Source of the DNA: Volvox africanus
Taxonomy: Eukaryota > Chlorophyta > Chlorophyceae > Chlamydomonadales > Volvocaceae
Direction of reading: 5' to 3'
Assembly: GCA_030268105.1 (NCBI GenBank)
Contig: BSDZ01000019.1
Location: 2,915,501 to 2,979,500, forward strand
Length of the DNA: 64,000 bases
The notes under the pieces were generated by a model that worked only from the letters and a program-made list of their open reading frames with translations, did not search any database and had not been told where the DNA came from. The translations under genes and the position numbers were made by a program. Positions 17,761 to 29,200 of the stretch are shown piece after piece (within the stretch, counting starts at the first letter, position 1; the number at the start of each line of letters is the position of its first letter).

Positions 17761-18958
17761 CTATTTAAAAAGAGAAAAACAAATCGACGTATACCACATC
17801 AAACCACAAAGCACGCAGCAAATTAAAAGAATAGAACGAAATATAAAATCACAACTCACAAAAACGGGAAGACAGGATGAATATTCATTAATGGGCTGTA
17901 CCTTTTTCGCTGCCGCCTTGCTTGAGTTCGTAGCATTCCTGCTGGAGTTCCTTGCCTTAGAGGGCTGTGGACTCTTTGCCTACATGAAAAGGAAGTATGT
18001 TTGAGGAAAGTAGGAACAATTACATAAAAGACAAAAAGGAGAACACAGGTTAAAGGACATTAATGACCTGTACATCCCTGTACATGCAATCCATAATGTA
18101 CATCACCCATCCTGCAATAACCTTGCTAAGCGCGCCTGGAAATTTGCACACCCCATCAACCACTCTCTTTACCACTATTATTTGGACTAACCTGTCGGCG
18201 TCTAGCGGCCTGGATCTCCTCCTTCTGATGTATGCGAGCTGCATTGGTAGCCAGCACCACCATCAATGCATCTTCACCATGTGCGGGCTACTTTTGGCGT
18301 TTGCTAGTGCGCCCATCCTGAGTTCCTGGCGGCTCGTCATTTCGGCCGCTTTTCTGCGGTTTGGTAGCAATTAAGCATTTTGTAAACAAGGAAATAAAGG
18401 CATGAAAACATTGTTATTGTTGTACTAGCTAAAATAAAAAACAAAGGTTATGCATGAACTGTGATGTACTTTCTGCAAACATACTAAGAAGTACGTACTA
18501 TTATGGTGGCGAAGCAGCAGCAATAATTAAAGTGAACACATGCATAATCGCATCTTACCGTAGTGCCTTTTGGCAACTCCAGTGCACCTGTTAAAGTTAG
18601 CAAAGCGCCCGGCCCCTCGTGGGCCGTATTCCTTGCTCTGACATTCTTTCGTATATGAGTGTTGCTCACATTCCAACAGCACCAAGGCCTGGTGTATGCT
18701 GAGCTGTTGCACCAGCTCCAACTGGCACTGGAGTGGCTGGTACGGCAAAGGATGTCTTACTGCTTTCAATCTGCTTCCGCTGCGCAAGTGCATTTATAAG
18801 CTCCTGTTGCCGATCTGTCACATTCAAATCCTCCATCACAATGCGGCGCTCACTGGGACCCGCATCTGGGTTATCTGGCTGAGCGTACTTGAAGCTCCTC
18901 CAGGCTTCCCAAGACTCCTTGTTCCACAGCTTCTTTCATGGCTTCTTCTCAAACTCAT
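17761..18958 (-). pseudogene. Unit gene copy in U1b, last four exons only
   Basis: Exons readable on the minus strand are 18670-18958, 18559-18587, 18192-18325 and 17761-17979, with the same borders as in U2. The upstream exons are absent because the copy is cut at 19044. It keeps the two in-frame stops seen in every copy (TGA in the first of these exons, TAG in the third). Confidence 0.6.
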
Positions 18959-19050
18959 CTACATAAAAATAATGTGAAGACGAACATCAACGCCAGATGC
19001 CATGATACTTGATGGACATCAACGCCAGATGCCATGTACTTGAAACGACG

Positions 19051-19206
19051 CACTATAACAGTCGTTCTGTCAAGTTTTCTATTTCTTTGTGTTAGGCTCG
19101 CATTAGGCTAACGCAATCTCTAACGCACAAAACGCAGCCTTACGCACACATACGCGCCCTAACGCAGCCTAACGCGAGCCTAACGCACGAATCTCTTGTT
19201 ATAGTG
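19051..19206. repeat. CACTA-like inverted termini with subterminal repeats (156 bp)
   Basis: CACTATAACA at 19051-19060 and its exact reverse complement TGTTATAGTG at 19197-19206 enclose an array of short TAACGCA and TACGCA words at about 19095-19190. Terminal CACTA repeats with dense subterminal motifs are typical of CACTA (En/Spm) DNA transposons. There is no 3-bp target-site duplication around this 156-bp piece, so it may be joined ends of a larger element rather than a small insertion. Confidence 0.5.
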
Positions 19207-19309
19207 TTAATATACTCGATGATTAATATTTATGTGCTTCTAACGGATCCTTTTCTGCTGACTAGCATGGATCGTAGGTATGATGCGGATGTACGCCACG
19301 TTTGACTCT

Positions 19310-20227
19310 TTTGGATGGCAACAAAATCGATTTTGTTGACTGAAATTTTGGGACACCTAAGTATTACCGGTGTTACTGACGACCTTATCTCAAATAAGTG
19401 ATAAGCATGATGGGGTTGATCCCATAGTCGTCTAAGTGTTCAGGTTATCCTCGTTGATGAGGATAAGCATCCCATCGTGGGCAGGATCATCCTTAGTCGT
19501 CGAAGGACCCTCTGTGTGTTAGGGCCCAATGAGTGCAACAAGGTCTCCCGGAGACGGCACTACATGGACATTGGGTGCCGCGACATAACGACAGTACCGC
19601 CGGTGCATCGATATGGAATCCAGCACTATTGGCCATTGTGCAAAAGGGAACCCATCGCCTAAGGTACCTTGTCTGTCGTACTAAGATGTCACACCAGAGG
19701 AGGGCGGAACTGTGCGGAGCCTGTGGTTAATTTCGTTAGCGGCGTTCGTCCGCCGAAATAAAGAACCCAAGCTTGAAGGATGTACGAGTAGCTTATCAAG
19801 TGATAAGGGAAGGCATCCATGAATTGCTTGCGAGGCCTTGGGTGCAATTGGTTGTTACCACCGCGCAGTCTCTTGTGAAAGATCCTGAGGTCGCAGCCCC
19901 CCTATTGCCAAATTATATTGATGCATATGTCATCCTGGGGCTCCCACCTATGTTACCTGCTGATTATATGATCCCCTTTGTGTTCGAGCACAACCCATTT
20001 CACAATCTATGTACAGGTTAGGCTGCCAAAATTGAGCGGATGAAGCGGCAAGTGGGGAATCTGCTCGCAAAGGGTATGGTTCGGCCCAGCACATCGCCAT
20101 ATTCTGCGCTAATATTGTTTGTTGGTAAGAAGGATGGGACGTTGCGCATGTGCATTGATTATAGGGGCTTGAAAGCGACCACGATTAAAAATCGCTACCC
20201 TTTGCCGCGCGTCGATGACCTGCTTGA
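19310..20227 (+). pseudogene. Decayed gypsy pol fragment (protease to RT) in U2
   Basis: The longest copy of the captured gypsy fragment. It aligns by eye with G2 pol from the protease region (compare 24180-24330) to the RT block VDDLLD (compare about 25070), but many stops, indels and about 300 bp of lost sequence destroy the frame. Only [16 protein letters not shown] and its neighbours are still readable. It ends sharply before acatacattaacatacc. Confidence 0.85.
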
Positions 20228-20293
20228 TAACATACATTAACATACCACCGTTAACATACATATAGGATTTTAGAAATAATAAGCTTATATTTT

Positions 20294-23200
20294 CTATTTA
20301 AAAAGAGAAAAACAAATCGACGTATACCACATCAAACCACAAAGCACGCAGCAAATTAAAAGAATAGAACGAAATATAACATTACAACTCACAAAAACGG
20401 GAAGACAGGATGAATATTCATTAATGGGCTGTACCTTTTTCGCTGCCGCCTTGCTTGAGTTCGTAGCATTCCTGCTGGAGTTCCTTGCCTTAGAGGGCTG
20501 TGGACTCTTTGCCTACATGAAAAGGAAGTATGTTTGAGGAGAACACAGGTTAAAGGACACTAATGACCATGACCATACATCCCTGTACATGCAATCCATA
20601 ATGTACATCACCCATCCTGCAATAACCTTGCTAAGCGCGCCTGGAAATTTGCACACCCCATCAACCACTCTCTTTACCACTATTATTTGGACTAACCTGT
20701 CGGCGTCTAGCGGCCTGGATCTCCTCCTTCTGATGTATGCGAGCTGCATTGGTAGCCAGCACCATCATCAATGCATCTTCACCATGTGCGGGCTACTTTT
20801 GGCGTTTGCTAGTGCGCCCATCCTGAGTTCCTGGCGGCTCGTCATTTCGGCCGCTTTTCTGCGGTTTGGTAGCAATTAAGCATTTTGTAAACAAGGAAAT
20901 AAAGGCATGAAAACATTGTTATTGTTGTACTAGCTAAAATAAAAAACAAAGGTTATGCATGAACTGTGATGTACTTTCTGCAAACATACTAAGAAGTACG
21001 TACTATTATGGTGGCGAAGCAGCAGAAATAATTAAAGTGAATGTTGTGCTACGGTTCATTTCCCGTCGACGCGTAGGTCGACGCGATCCTATGAGTCGAA
21101 GTGCTTTTGTGATGAACGCATTACATATGAATGAATCTGCATGATATAAATGTATTCGCATACATTTATATATGCATCTGGCATGTTGTCATTATCCATC
21201 GCGACATCGCACCATGGCAAATCCGCCTAGCATGCATGAATGACCTAATCATTGAAGTGCGCATTATGCTCGTGCTACGAAACGATAAGTAATATTATCT
21301 GATATAATATTACTTCATTAAAGCACACGTTGAGAGCGCCGCACTCGTCGCGATGCATGCCCTGCAACCGGATATCGTTATCCGGACCCTTGCATCATGC
21401 GAATGCCGGAAAGGCTTATACGTTGTTATGCGTAGACATCGCCTAGACGCAGTAGGGTTGTCACATCTAGGATCGGCCTCCTAATGTGAATCGTACGGCA
21501 CTGCGATGCTGCGAGTATAACAGATGCGAGGACGGCTAAGCTAGAAAAGATATCCGATACCGGAGAACACTCGTGTGTTCTAAATTACTATTTCTATACA
21601 CTAATCTACTTAGCCCGAGCTAAGCCTTAACTTCGCTAATCACCGCCGCGTGATGATTGCTTGCTTCCGGCGCTGACGGCGATTTCGTCCATTGCATCAT
21701 TCCGACCTGTAAGACCGTAAGTTATATCTCTCTTCGTCTTGAAGTCTTCCGCTGTCTTTGTTTGCTCTCGCTTGCCTTGCTGTACTTGCAAGTGCTCGCG
21801 CATCGGTGTCGATAGTCTCCAGACGTGCAGATACTCATGAGCAAACGCGAACGAGAGGTACAACAATTTGGTATCGAGACAGGTTCGTTGCCTAACTGTC
21901 TCTCTTTGTCTAATCGGAAGTAGGTTCTTTCTATGGCGAGTTCCAGCGACGAACCACGAGGACCGCTAGATACTTTTGCCGAAGACTTAGGCCGCGCCGT
22001 TTTGGACGCCGCCGCTTCCGGTTTGTAATTGTTTAATTGCTTTTACTTAGATTGCTGCACTTGTTGTGTAAGTGTACGCTCTGAGTCGCAGGTAATCTCA
22101 GTGCACCGGCATTGCTTGCCGCGGCGACTGAGACCGGCGTTCGTCCGGACCAGTTGGCGACTCTCATTGCTCAAACTACGGAGATCAGGACTCAGCTGGG
22201 CAATTACTTGCTGAGTTTGCTGAATCTTCTCAAGAGTACTGTCGGTAGGCTCACCGAATCGCTTTGTACTCTTGCCTTTGCGATAGAAGTCGGCTTCTAT
22301 TACGCAAAACTAGGGTATCGTTTCGTGCTCCATGTCCGCGGAACACGACGATACGCCGCACACTAGCCTAGCTAGCCAACCCGATTTCGTTGTAGCTGCT
22401 AGAGCGCCGGATAGAGGTCTTGAGACTGTTGGCGCGCGAGCCACTCAAGAGCCCCTTTTCCTTCAGACCCCTGCTCACTTAATTGTGCCGCATTCAGCAG
22501 TGAACACGAATATGGACAACACTGCTGGACCAAGGGTTCTGCCATTACCTCAAGCTCGAGGGCATGATGACATCCCTGAGGTGATGAGATTGTCGATTCC
22601 CGTTCCTAGGCTCAATATTTCGCTGACCGACAAGACACCAGGGCATAGCATAGCCGATGCAACTCGTGCGTACGTGCGTGACGCTAAAAAAAGTACCTCC
22701 AGGCTGTTCATGGTGGCGATAATGACGGTATCAGGTGTCTCTTCGTTGGTAACACCCTCGAGGGCTCAGCGAAGGACTGGTATCGCAATTGGACCAACGC
22801 CCGGGGCAGCTATACTTTTGACGAGTTAGTCGCCGCTTTGCTCGCACGATTCGCTACTGAGGTTCAAGCACGCGATGTGGAAGCTCGTAACGTTTTGGCA
22901 GCGGGTAGCTACCACATGCGTCGGGATGAAAATGTACCTGCGTACCAGTCACGCTTCGAAGCACTTGTGACTCCCATTGCTGACCTCACCGAATCTGAGC
23001 GTGTCTTTTGGTTTAGGCGAGGCCTAACGAAACTTTTGGCTAAATGGTGCGCCACTGACTTGGTTGGAGCGCAGATCAAGTCATATGACGCGTTGGTCGC
23101 TTTTGCTAAGGGCGTGGAGATACGACTCCTTGCCGGCGAGGAAGAAGTCAAGTCTGCCCCTCGTGCAAATGCCGTGCAAGTGCAGGATCCGCTTGGGGAA

Positions 23201-26200
23201 GCTGTGGCTCTCGATCAGGACCTCGGCGCGACCCGCCCCACGCCTACTGCCGCGACGCGACGCAGCAACGGGCAACGCAAGGCGCGCGGGGGCGCTAGCT
23301 CGGGTGTCCGTGGTACAGGAGGGGCAGGTCCGAGCTCGGACCCAGCTAGGAACAGGAAGCGTGGTGGTGCGCCGTCGTCGGCAGCCGCACAGCGTTCCGA
23401 CCCCAACGCGAAGCGTACTCGTACGGACGACACATTTATGCCAAAATGGAATTGCAATCGTTCCGAATTCGAGCGTCGAAAATTGGCCAACGTTTGTCTA
23501 CGGTGTGCGGAGAGCCATTCTACGAAGGATTGCCCTCTAATGCCGCCGTTTGTACCTCAGCCGAAATAGGGGCTTGCCCGGGTTCCTGCGGAGGGGGCTC
23601 TACCTGGGTTTTCTGAACTAACGCGTGGTCGGTGGTCATCCTTACGGCCAGCCGTTAAGGCATTGTTGCCTTGTGTACTTGGACACATCGAGCGAGTCAT
23701 TGCGCGACGCATCACGCTTGACGGACGCACGGGACTTCTCTGCTTCGATCCGTTGTGTAATGTGTTTACACCTCGCCGTCCCCTGTCGTCTATTGATCTG
23801 TCCAACCACGTGGTTTTGTTCATCCCCTCGTCTCTGCGTGAGATGTCGGAACAGTTGGCCATGTACAGGAGGTGTAGGCGTCAATATCCAGACACTGCTG
23901 CATGTGTTTTACTCCCCGCTTTCTGTCGGCGCAAGGCAGAGGCATCGTTAAGGGGTATGCGGCATGTCCACCGGTTCGAGCCGGGCACCGTTTTGTTTAA
24001 TGGTGTGGATCGGGAGGGTACGTTGGCTCCGTGGCCACACCTATCCTACTCGGTTGACGTTTGGTACGAAGCTCCTGATGGGGGTGCCGTTGGTTACGGA
24101 CCCGCCTTAAGTGCACTGACGTTGTCTGCTGGGCAGTCGCTCGTAGATAACCGTGTCCCTGTGGTTCAGATCGGTTTGAATGGCCGTACTCTGAAGGCAC
24201 TTGTTGACACCGGTGCCAGCGACGACTTCATCTCTGTCGCAGAGGTGAATGCGCTGGGGTTGTCCCCAGAGTCGTCTGATTGTCCACAGGTTACCCTTGC
24301 TGACGGGGGTAAGCATCCCATCGTGGGCAGGATTACCCTTAGCCTATCGTTAGGCCCTTTGCGTGTTGTGACCCGGCCGTACGTGCTGCAGGGCTTAGCA
24401 GAGACTGCACCGTACATAATGGGGTCGTCGACATTACGACAGTACCGCGCGCGCATCGACATGGAGACCGCAACCCTGCATATGTGCAAGGGTACTCTGT
24501 CGATTAAGGTACCTTTCCTGTCGTTCGAACATGTCACACCAAAGGAGGGCGAAACTGAGGCGGTGCCTATGGTTAATTTCGCTGTGACCGCAATGGCCGC
24601 GCGAATCGAACCAGAGCTAGTCGGGCGTAAGGAGGCCGTCCGTTTGTTACGGAAGGGTGCCCACGGACTGCTTTTAAGGCCGCGGGTGAGCTGTTGTGTC
24701 ACCACCGCGCAGATTTCTGCGGATCCTGAGGTTGAGGCCCTACTGTCGCAGTATGAGGACGTCTTTAAAGATATCCCTGGCCTACCACCTATGCGTCCTG
24801 TTGATCACACAATCCCTCTCATGCCTGGAGCGCAGCCTACGGCCCGGCCAATGTACAGGTTGAGTCCATTGGAACTGGACGAGGTAAAGCGCCAGGTGAC
24901 GGATTTACTCGCGAAGGGTATGATACGCCCCAGCACATCCCCGTATTCTGCACCGATTTTGTTTGTCGGTAAGAAGGATGGGACCTTGCGCATGTGCATT
25001 GATTACCGGGGGTTAAATGCGAATACGGTGAAAAATCGCTACCCTTTGCCACGCGTTGACGACCTGTTGGATAAGCTGAAGGGCTCGGCTTATTTTTCCT
25101 CAATTGACTTACAACAGGGCTACAATCAGATTCGCATCGCTGCCTCTGATATCCCGAAAACCGCTTTTCGGACGCCCTTCGGTCACTTTGAGTATACGGT
25201 CCTATCGTTTGGTTTGACTAATGCCCCTGCGACGTTTCAGGCGGTTATGGACCGAATGTTTAGGCCGTTTATCGACAGGTTCGTTGTTTGCTACCTGGAT
25301 GACATCTTGGTATATTCTAAGACGCGCGAGGAGCACTTGGAGCATCTGCGGCTCGTGCTCGACGTTATGAGGCGGGAGCAATTGTTTGCTAAACGCGCCA
25401 AATGCTTTTGGGCGCAGCCTCAGGTGGAATATTTGGGCCACATTGTGTCGGCCACCGGTGTGAAGATGGACCCGCGGAAGGTCGCCGTGGTTCGCGATTG
25501 GCCCGCGCCTCAGAACCTCACGGAACTGCGTAAGTTCCTTGGCTTGACCAATTATTTCCGAAAGTTCATTGACAAATATTCCATCATTGCGGCCCCGCTT
25601 ACTAACTTAACTCGCAAAGGCGTTTTCGTTTCGCTCGAGTCGTGGACGTCGCAATGCCAGCGGGCATTCGAAGAGCTCAAACGAATCGTTGCCGAAGATG
25701 TCACCCTTGCATTCCCTGATTACTCGTTGCCATTTCGTGTTGAGGTAGTGTCTGATGCCTCAATATTTGGAAGCGGCGCTGTATTGTTACAGGAAGGGCG
25801 ACCGATCGCCTTCACGAGTAAGAAGTTTTCTGGTGCGGAGATTCGCTACACCACCGGGGAACAGGAGCTTCTGGCCGTGCTGCATGCTTTAAAGGAATGG
25901 CGCTGTTACCTCGAGGGACGCCCGTTTACTTTAAAGACTGACCACAAGCCCCTAACGTTTTTGCAAAGCGTTCCGACGTTGAACCGCCGTCAAGCTAGGT
26001 GGATGGAATATCTAGCTAGGTTCAACTGCACCTGGGAGTATATTTCTGGTAAATTGAATATTGCCGATGCTCTCAGTTGACATCCGTCGCTACACGCTGC
26101 AATTTTGGCAGCGCCCGTCGTGCGGCCGCGTAGCGAGGAGGTTCCGATCGCGACGGACCTCGCGGAGCGGTTGAAGGTTGCCTACAGCGCAGACGCTTGG

Positions 26201-29200
26201 TTCGCGGACCCGGCTAATGTAGAAAACCTTCGCAAGCAGAATGGCCTTTGGCTACGGACGGAGGGTGCAGCTACGCAAATCGTCGTTCCGAACGACGACG
26301 CGCTACGCTATGACATCCTTGCACGGTTCCACGAGGACCCGTTAGCAGGACACCCTGGTAGCAAGCGATTGATCGACTTGGTGCAACGTTCCTTTTGGTG
26401 GCCTCGTTTGGCTAAGGATGCGGCGAACTTCGTCCAGACATGCAGTCTGTGCCAGCGCAATAAGGCTTTGTCCGGTAAGGGCCATGGGTTGTTGCAACCG
26501 TTGCCTGTCCCGGATGCGCCTTGGGAAAGTGTTTCCATGGACTTCGTAGTCGCGCTGCCCAAAACTGAGGGGGGATACGATGCGGTGTTCGTAATGGTCG
26601 ATCGTCTGACTAAGATGGTTCACCTAGCACCATGCACATCATCCTGCACGGCTGAGCAAACCGCACGTTTGTTTTTCGATAATGTGGTTCGGTTACACGG
26701 GATTCCCAAAAATGTGATCTCGGACCGCGGTGGACAGTTCACGTCTAAGTTTTGGGAAGCGCTCTGCAAACTAGTTGGCATGCGCGTCAACCTGAGCACG
26801 GCGTATCACCCGCAGACTGATGATCAAATCGAACGCACAAACCGCACGTTGGGTGATATGTTGCGCAATTATGCTGGTCGCACACCACTTGTTTGGGATA
26901 CATATTTGACTGCGGCAGAATTCGCGCTTAACAACGCTGTTAACCGCTCTACAGGCAAAAGTCCGTTCTTTCTTAACTACGGGTTTCATCCCGCGCTACC
27001 CGTGTGGCGTGAGTTGGAAGTGAACGTGCCTGCTGCTAAACTTTTTGCCAAGTCTTTTATGTCCCGAATCACAGACGCGAAGTCGTGTTTGGACGCGGCG
27101 CAGCAACGAACGACGGAATACTATAACAAATCCAAGCAGGATGTGACGTTTTCGGAAGGGCAACTCGTGTTGCTAAGCACCAAGAACTTGCGTTCCTTGG
27201 CCGACGGATCCCGAAAACTCTTACCCCGCTGGATTGGTCCGTATCCTGTCGTGCGCATGGTTGGGAATGTGGCTGTGGAGCTTGCATTGCCCACTGATAT
27301 GACCATTCACCCCACGTTTCACGTATCACTTGTTCGTCCGTATCGTAGTACGGAACCCGTCTCTGAGCCTGCTAACGCCCCCGCAGCGATCGAACCAGTT
27401 CCCGAGACCTGGATCGCTGGTAAACAGAAGTTTTACGATGTGGAGCGGGTGTTAGATTATCGCGCGCGTCGTGTGGGCCGACACCGACGTAAGCGAACAG
27501 TACACGAGTACTTGGTTAAGTGGACAGGGTATACCGACGAGCACAACTCATGGGAACCGGCACGCAACTTCTCACAGGACATGAAACCCCTGCTCGAAGA
27601 AGCCCGCAAACGTGCCACGCAAGCCCAATGACCCCTGCAGTCGATGCTGTATGATGCAGCGAGGACGCTGCATACGGGAGGGGGGATAATTGTTGTGCTA
27701 CGGTTCATTTCCCGTCGACGCGTAGGTCGACGCGATCCTATGAGTCGAAGTGCTTTTGTGATGAACGCATTACATATGAATGAATCTGCATGATATAAAT
27801 GTATTCGCATACATTTATATATGCATCTGGCATGTTGTCATTATCCATCGCGACATCGCACCATGGCAAATCCGCCTAGCATGCATGAATGACCTAATCA
27901 TTGAAGTGCGCATTATGCTCGTGCTACGAAACGATAAGTAATATTATCTGATATAATATTACTTCATTAAAGCACACGTTGAGAGCGCCGCACTCGTCGC
28001 GATGCATGCCCTGCAACCGGATATCGTTATCCGGACCCTTGCATCATGCGAATGCCGGAAAGGCTTATACGTTGTTATGCGTAGACATCGCCTAGACGCA
28101 GTAGGGTTGTCACATCTAGGATCGGCCTCCTAATGTGAATCGTACGGCACTGCGATGCTGCGAGTATAACAGATGCGAGGACGGCTAAGCTAGAAAAGAT
28201 ATCCGATACCGGAGAACACTCGTGTGTTCTAAATTACTATTTCTATACACTAATCTACTTAGCCCGAGCTAAGCCTTAACTTCGCTAATCACCGCCGCGT
28301 GATGATTGCTTGCTTCCGGCGCTGACGGCGATTTCGTCCATTGCATCATTCCGACCTGTAAGACCGTAAGTTATATCTCTCTTCGTCTTGAAGTCTTCCG
28401 CTGTCTTTGTTTGCTCTCGCTTGCCTTGCTGTACTTGCAAGTGCTCGCGCATCGGTGTCGATAGTCTCCAGACGTGCAGATACTCATGAGCAAACGCGAA
28501 CGAGAGGTACAACAGTGAACACATGCATAATCGCATCTTACCGTAGTGCCTTTTGGCAACTCCAGTGCACCTGTTAAAGTTAGCAAAGCGCCCGGCCCCT
28601 CGTGGGCCGTATTCCTTGCTCTGACATTCTTTCGTATATGAGTGTTGCTCACATTCCAACAGCACCAAGGCCTGGTGTATGCTGAGCTGTTGCACCAGCT
28701 CCAACTGGCACTGGAGTGGCTGGTACGGCAAAGGATGTCTTACTGCTTTCAATCTGCTTCCGCTGCGCAAGTGCATTTATAAGCTCCTGTTGCCGATCTG
28801 TCACATTCAAATCCTCCATCACGATGCGGCGCCCACTGGGACCCGCATCTGGGTTATCTGGCTGAGCGTACTTGAAGCTCCTCCAGGCTGCCCAAGACTC
28901 CTTGTTCCACAGCTTCTTTCATGGCTTCTTCTCAAACTCATCTACATAAAAATAATGTGAAGACGAACATCAACGCCAGATGCCATGATACACATCATTG
29001 TCGAAAGGTTTCGGAGGTTTCGTAGGTTTCGGCATGTCCTTTGTCGTAAAACAAATCTTTGGCCCGCGTTTACCCCATATTCCCTTTTTCAAAATACATA
29101 GAAAGGATTCTTTTATCAAACAACCTGATCAAAATATGTTGTAAAAAGTTAATGGATGACAAGTAGCAGTACGAGCTCACAAACCTGGCTTGCAGGCAAG

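Larger units (their letters stand above)
17616..19044. repeat. Tandem unit copy U1b, partial
   Basis: This unit copy starts inside the decayed RT fragment and ends inside a duplicated exon, where it joins the next unit at a shared ACTTGAA word (19038-19044). It therefore lacks the unit's first ~1 kb and its 3' half. Confidence 0.85.
21042..28514 (+). mobile_element. Gypsy G2 copy in U2, full length (7,473 bp)
   Basis: A complete element with two 824-bp LTRs that look identical, flanked by the 5-bp duplication gtgaa (21037-21041 and 28515-28519). The empty site reads straight through in U1b (about 18531-18540) and U3a. Coding parts are damaged: a 2-bp insertion in gag and one TGA in pol. The matching LTRs indicate a recent insertion, so these lesions are recent or were copied in trans. 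Confidence 0.95.

Noticed and set aside
18063..18374. Plus-strand 103-codon frame (also at 32317 and 54410) as a membrane protein gene
   Set aside because: It lies antisense to two phase-consistent exons of the unit gene and an intron, and has no recognisable domain.
19090..19200. CRISPR-like or centromeric satellite array
   Set aside because: The words are 6-7 bp, unevenly spaced and in mixed orientation; there are no regular spacers and no long monomer.
19051..19206. A 156-bp MITE with CACTA ends
   Set aside because: No target-site duplication flanks it, and no empty site exists in any unit. Kept only as CACTA-like termini.
26078..26080. TGA in G2-U2 pol as a functional recoding site
   Set aside because: The other G2 copies with this region intact (A, B) have CGA there. 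It is a private C-to-T change.
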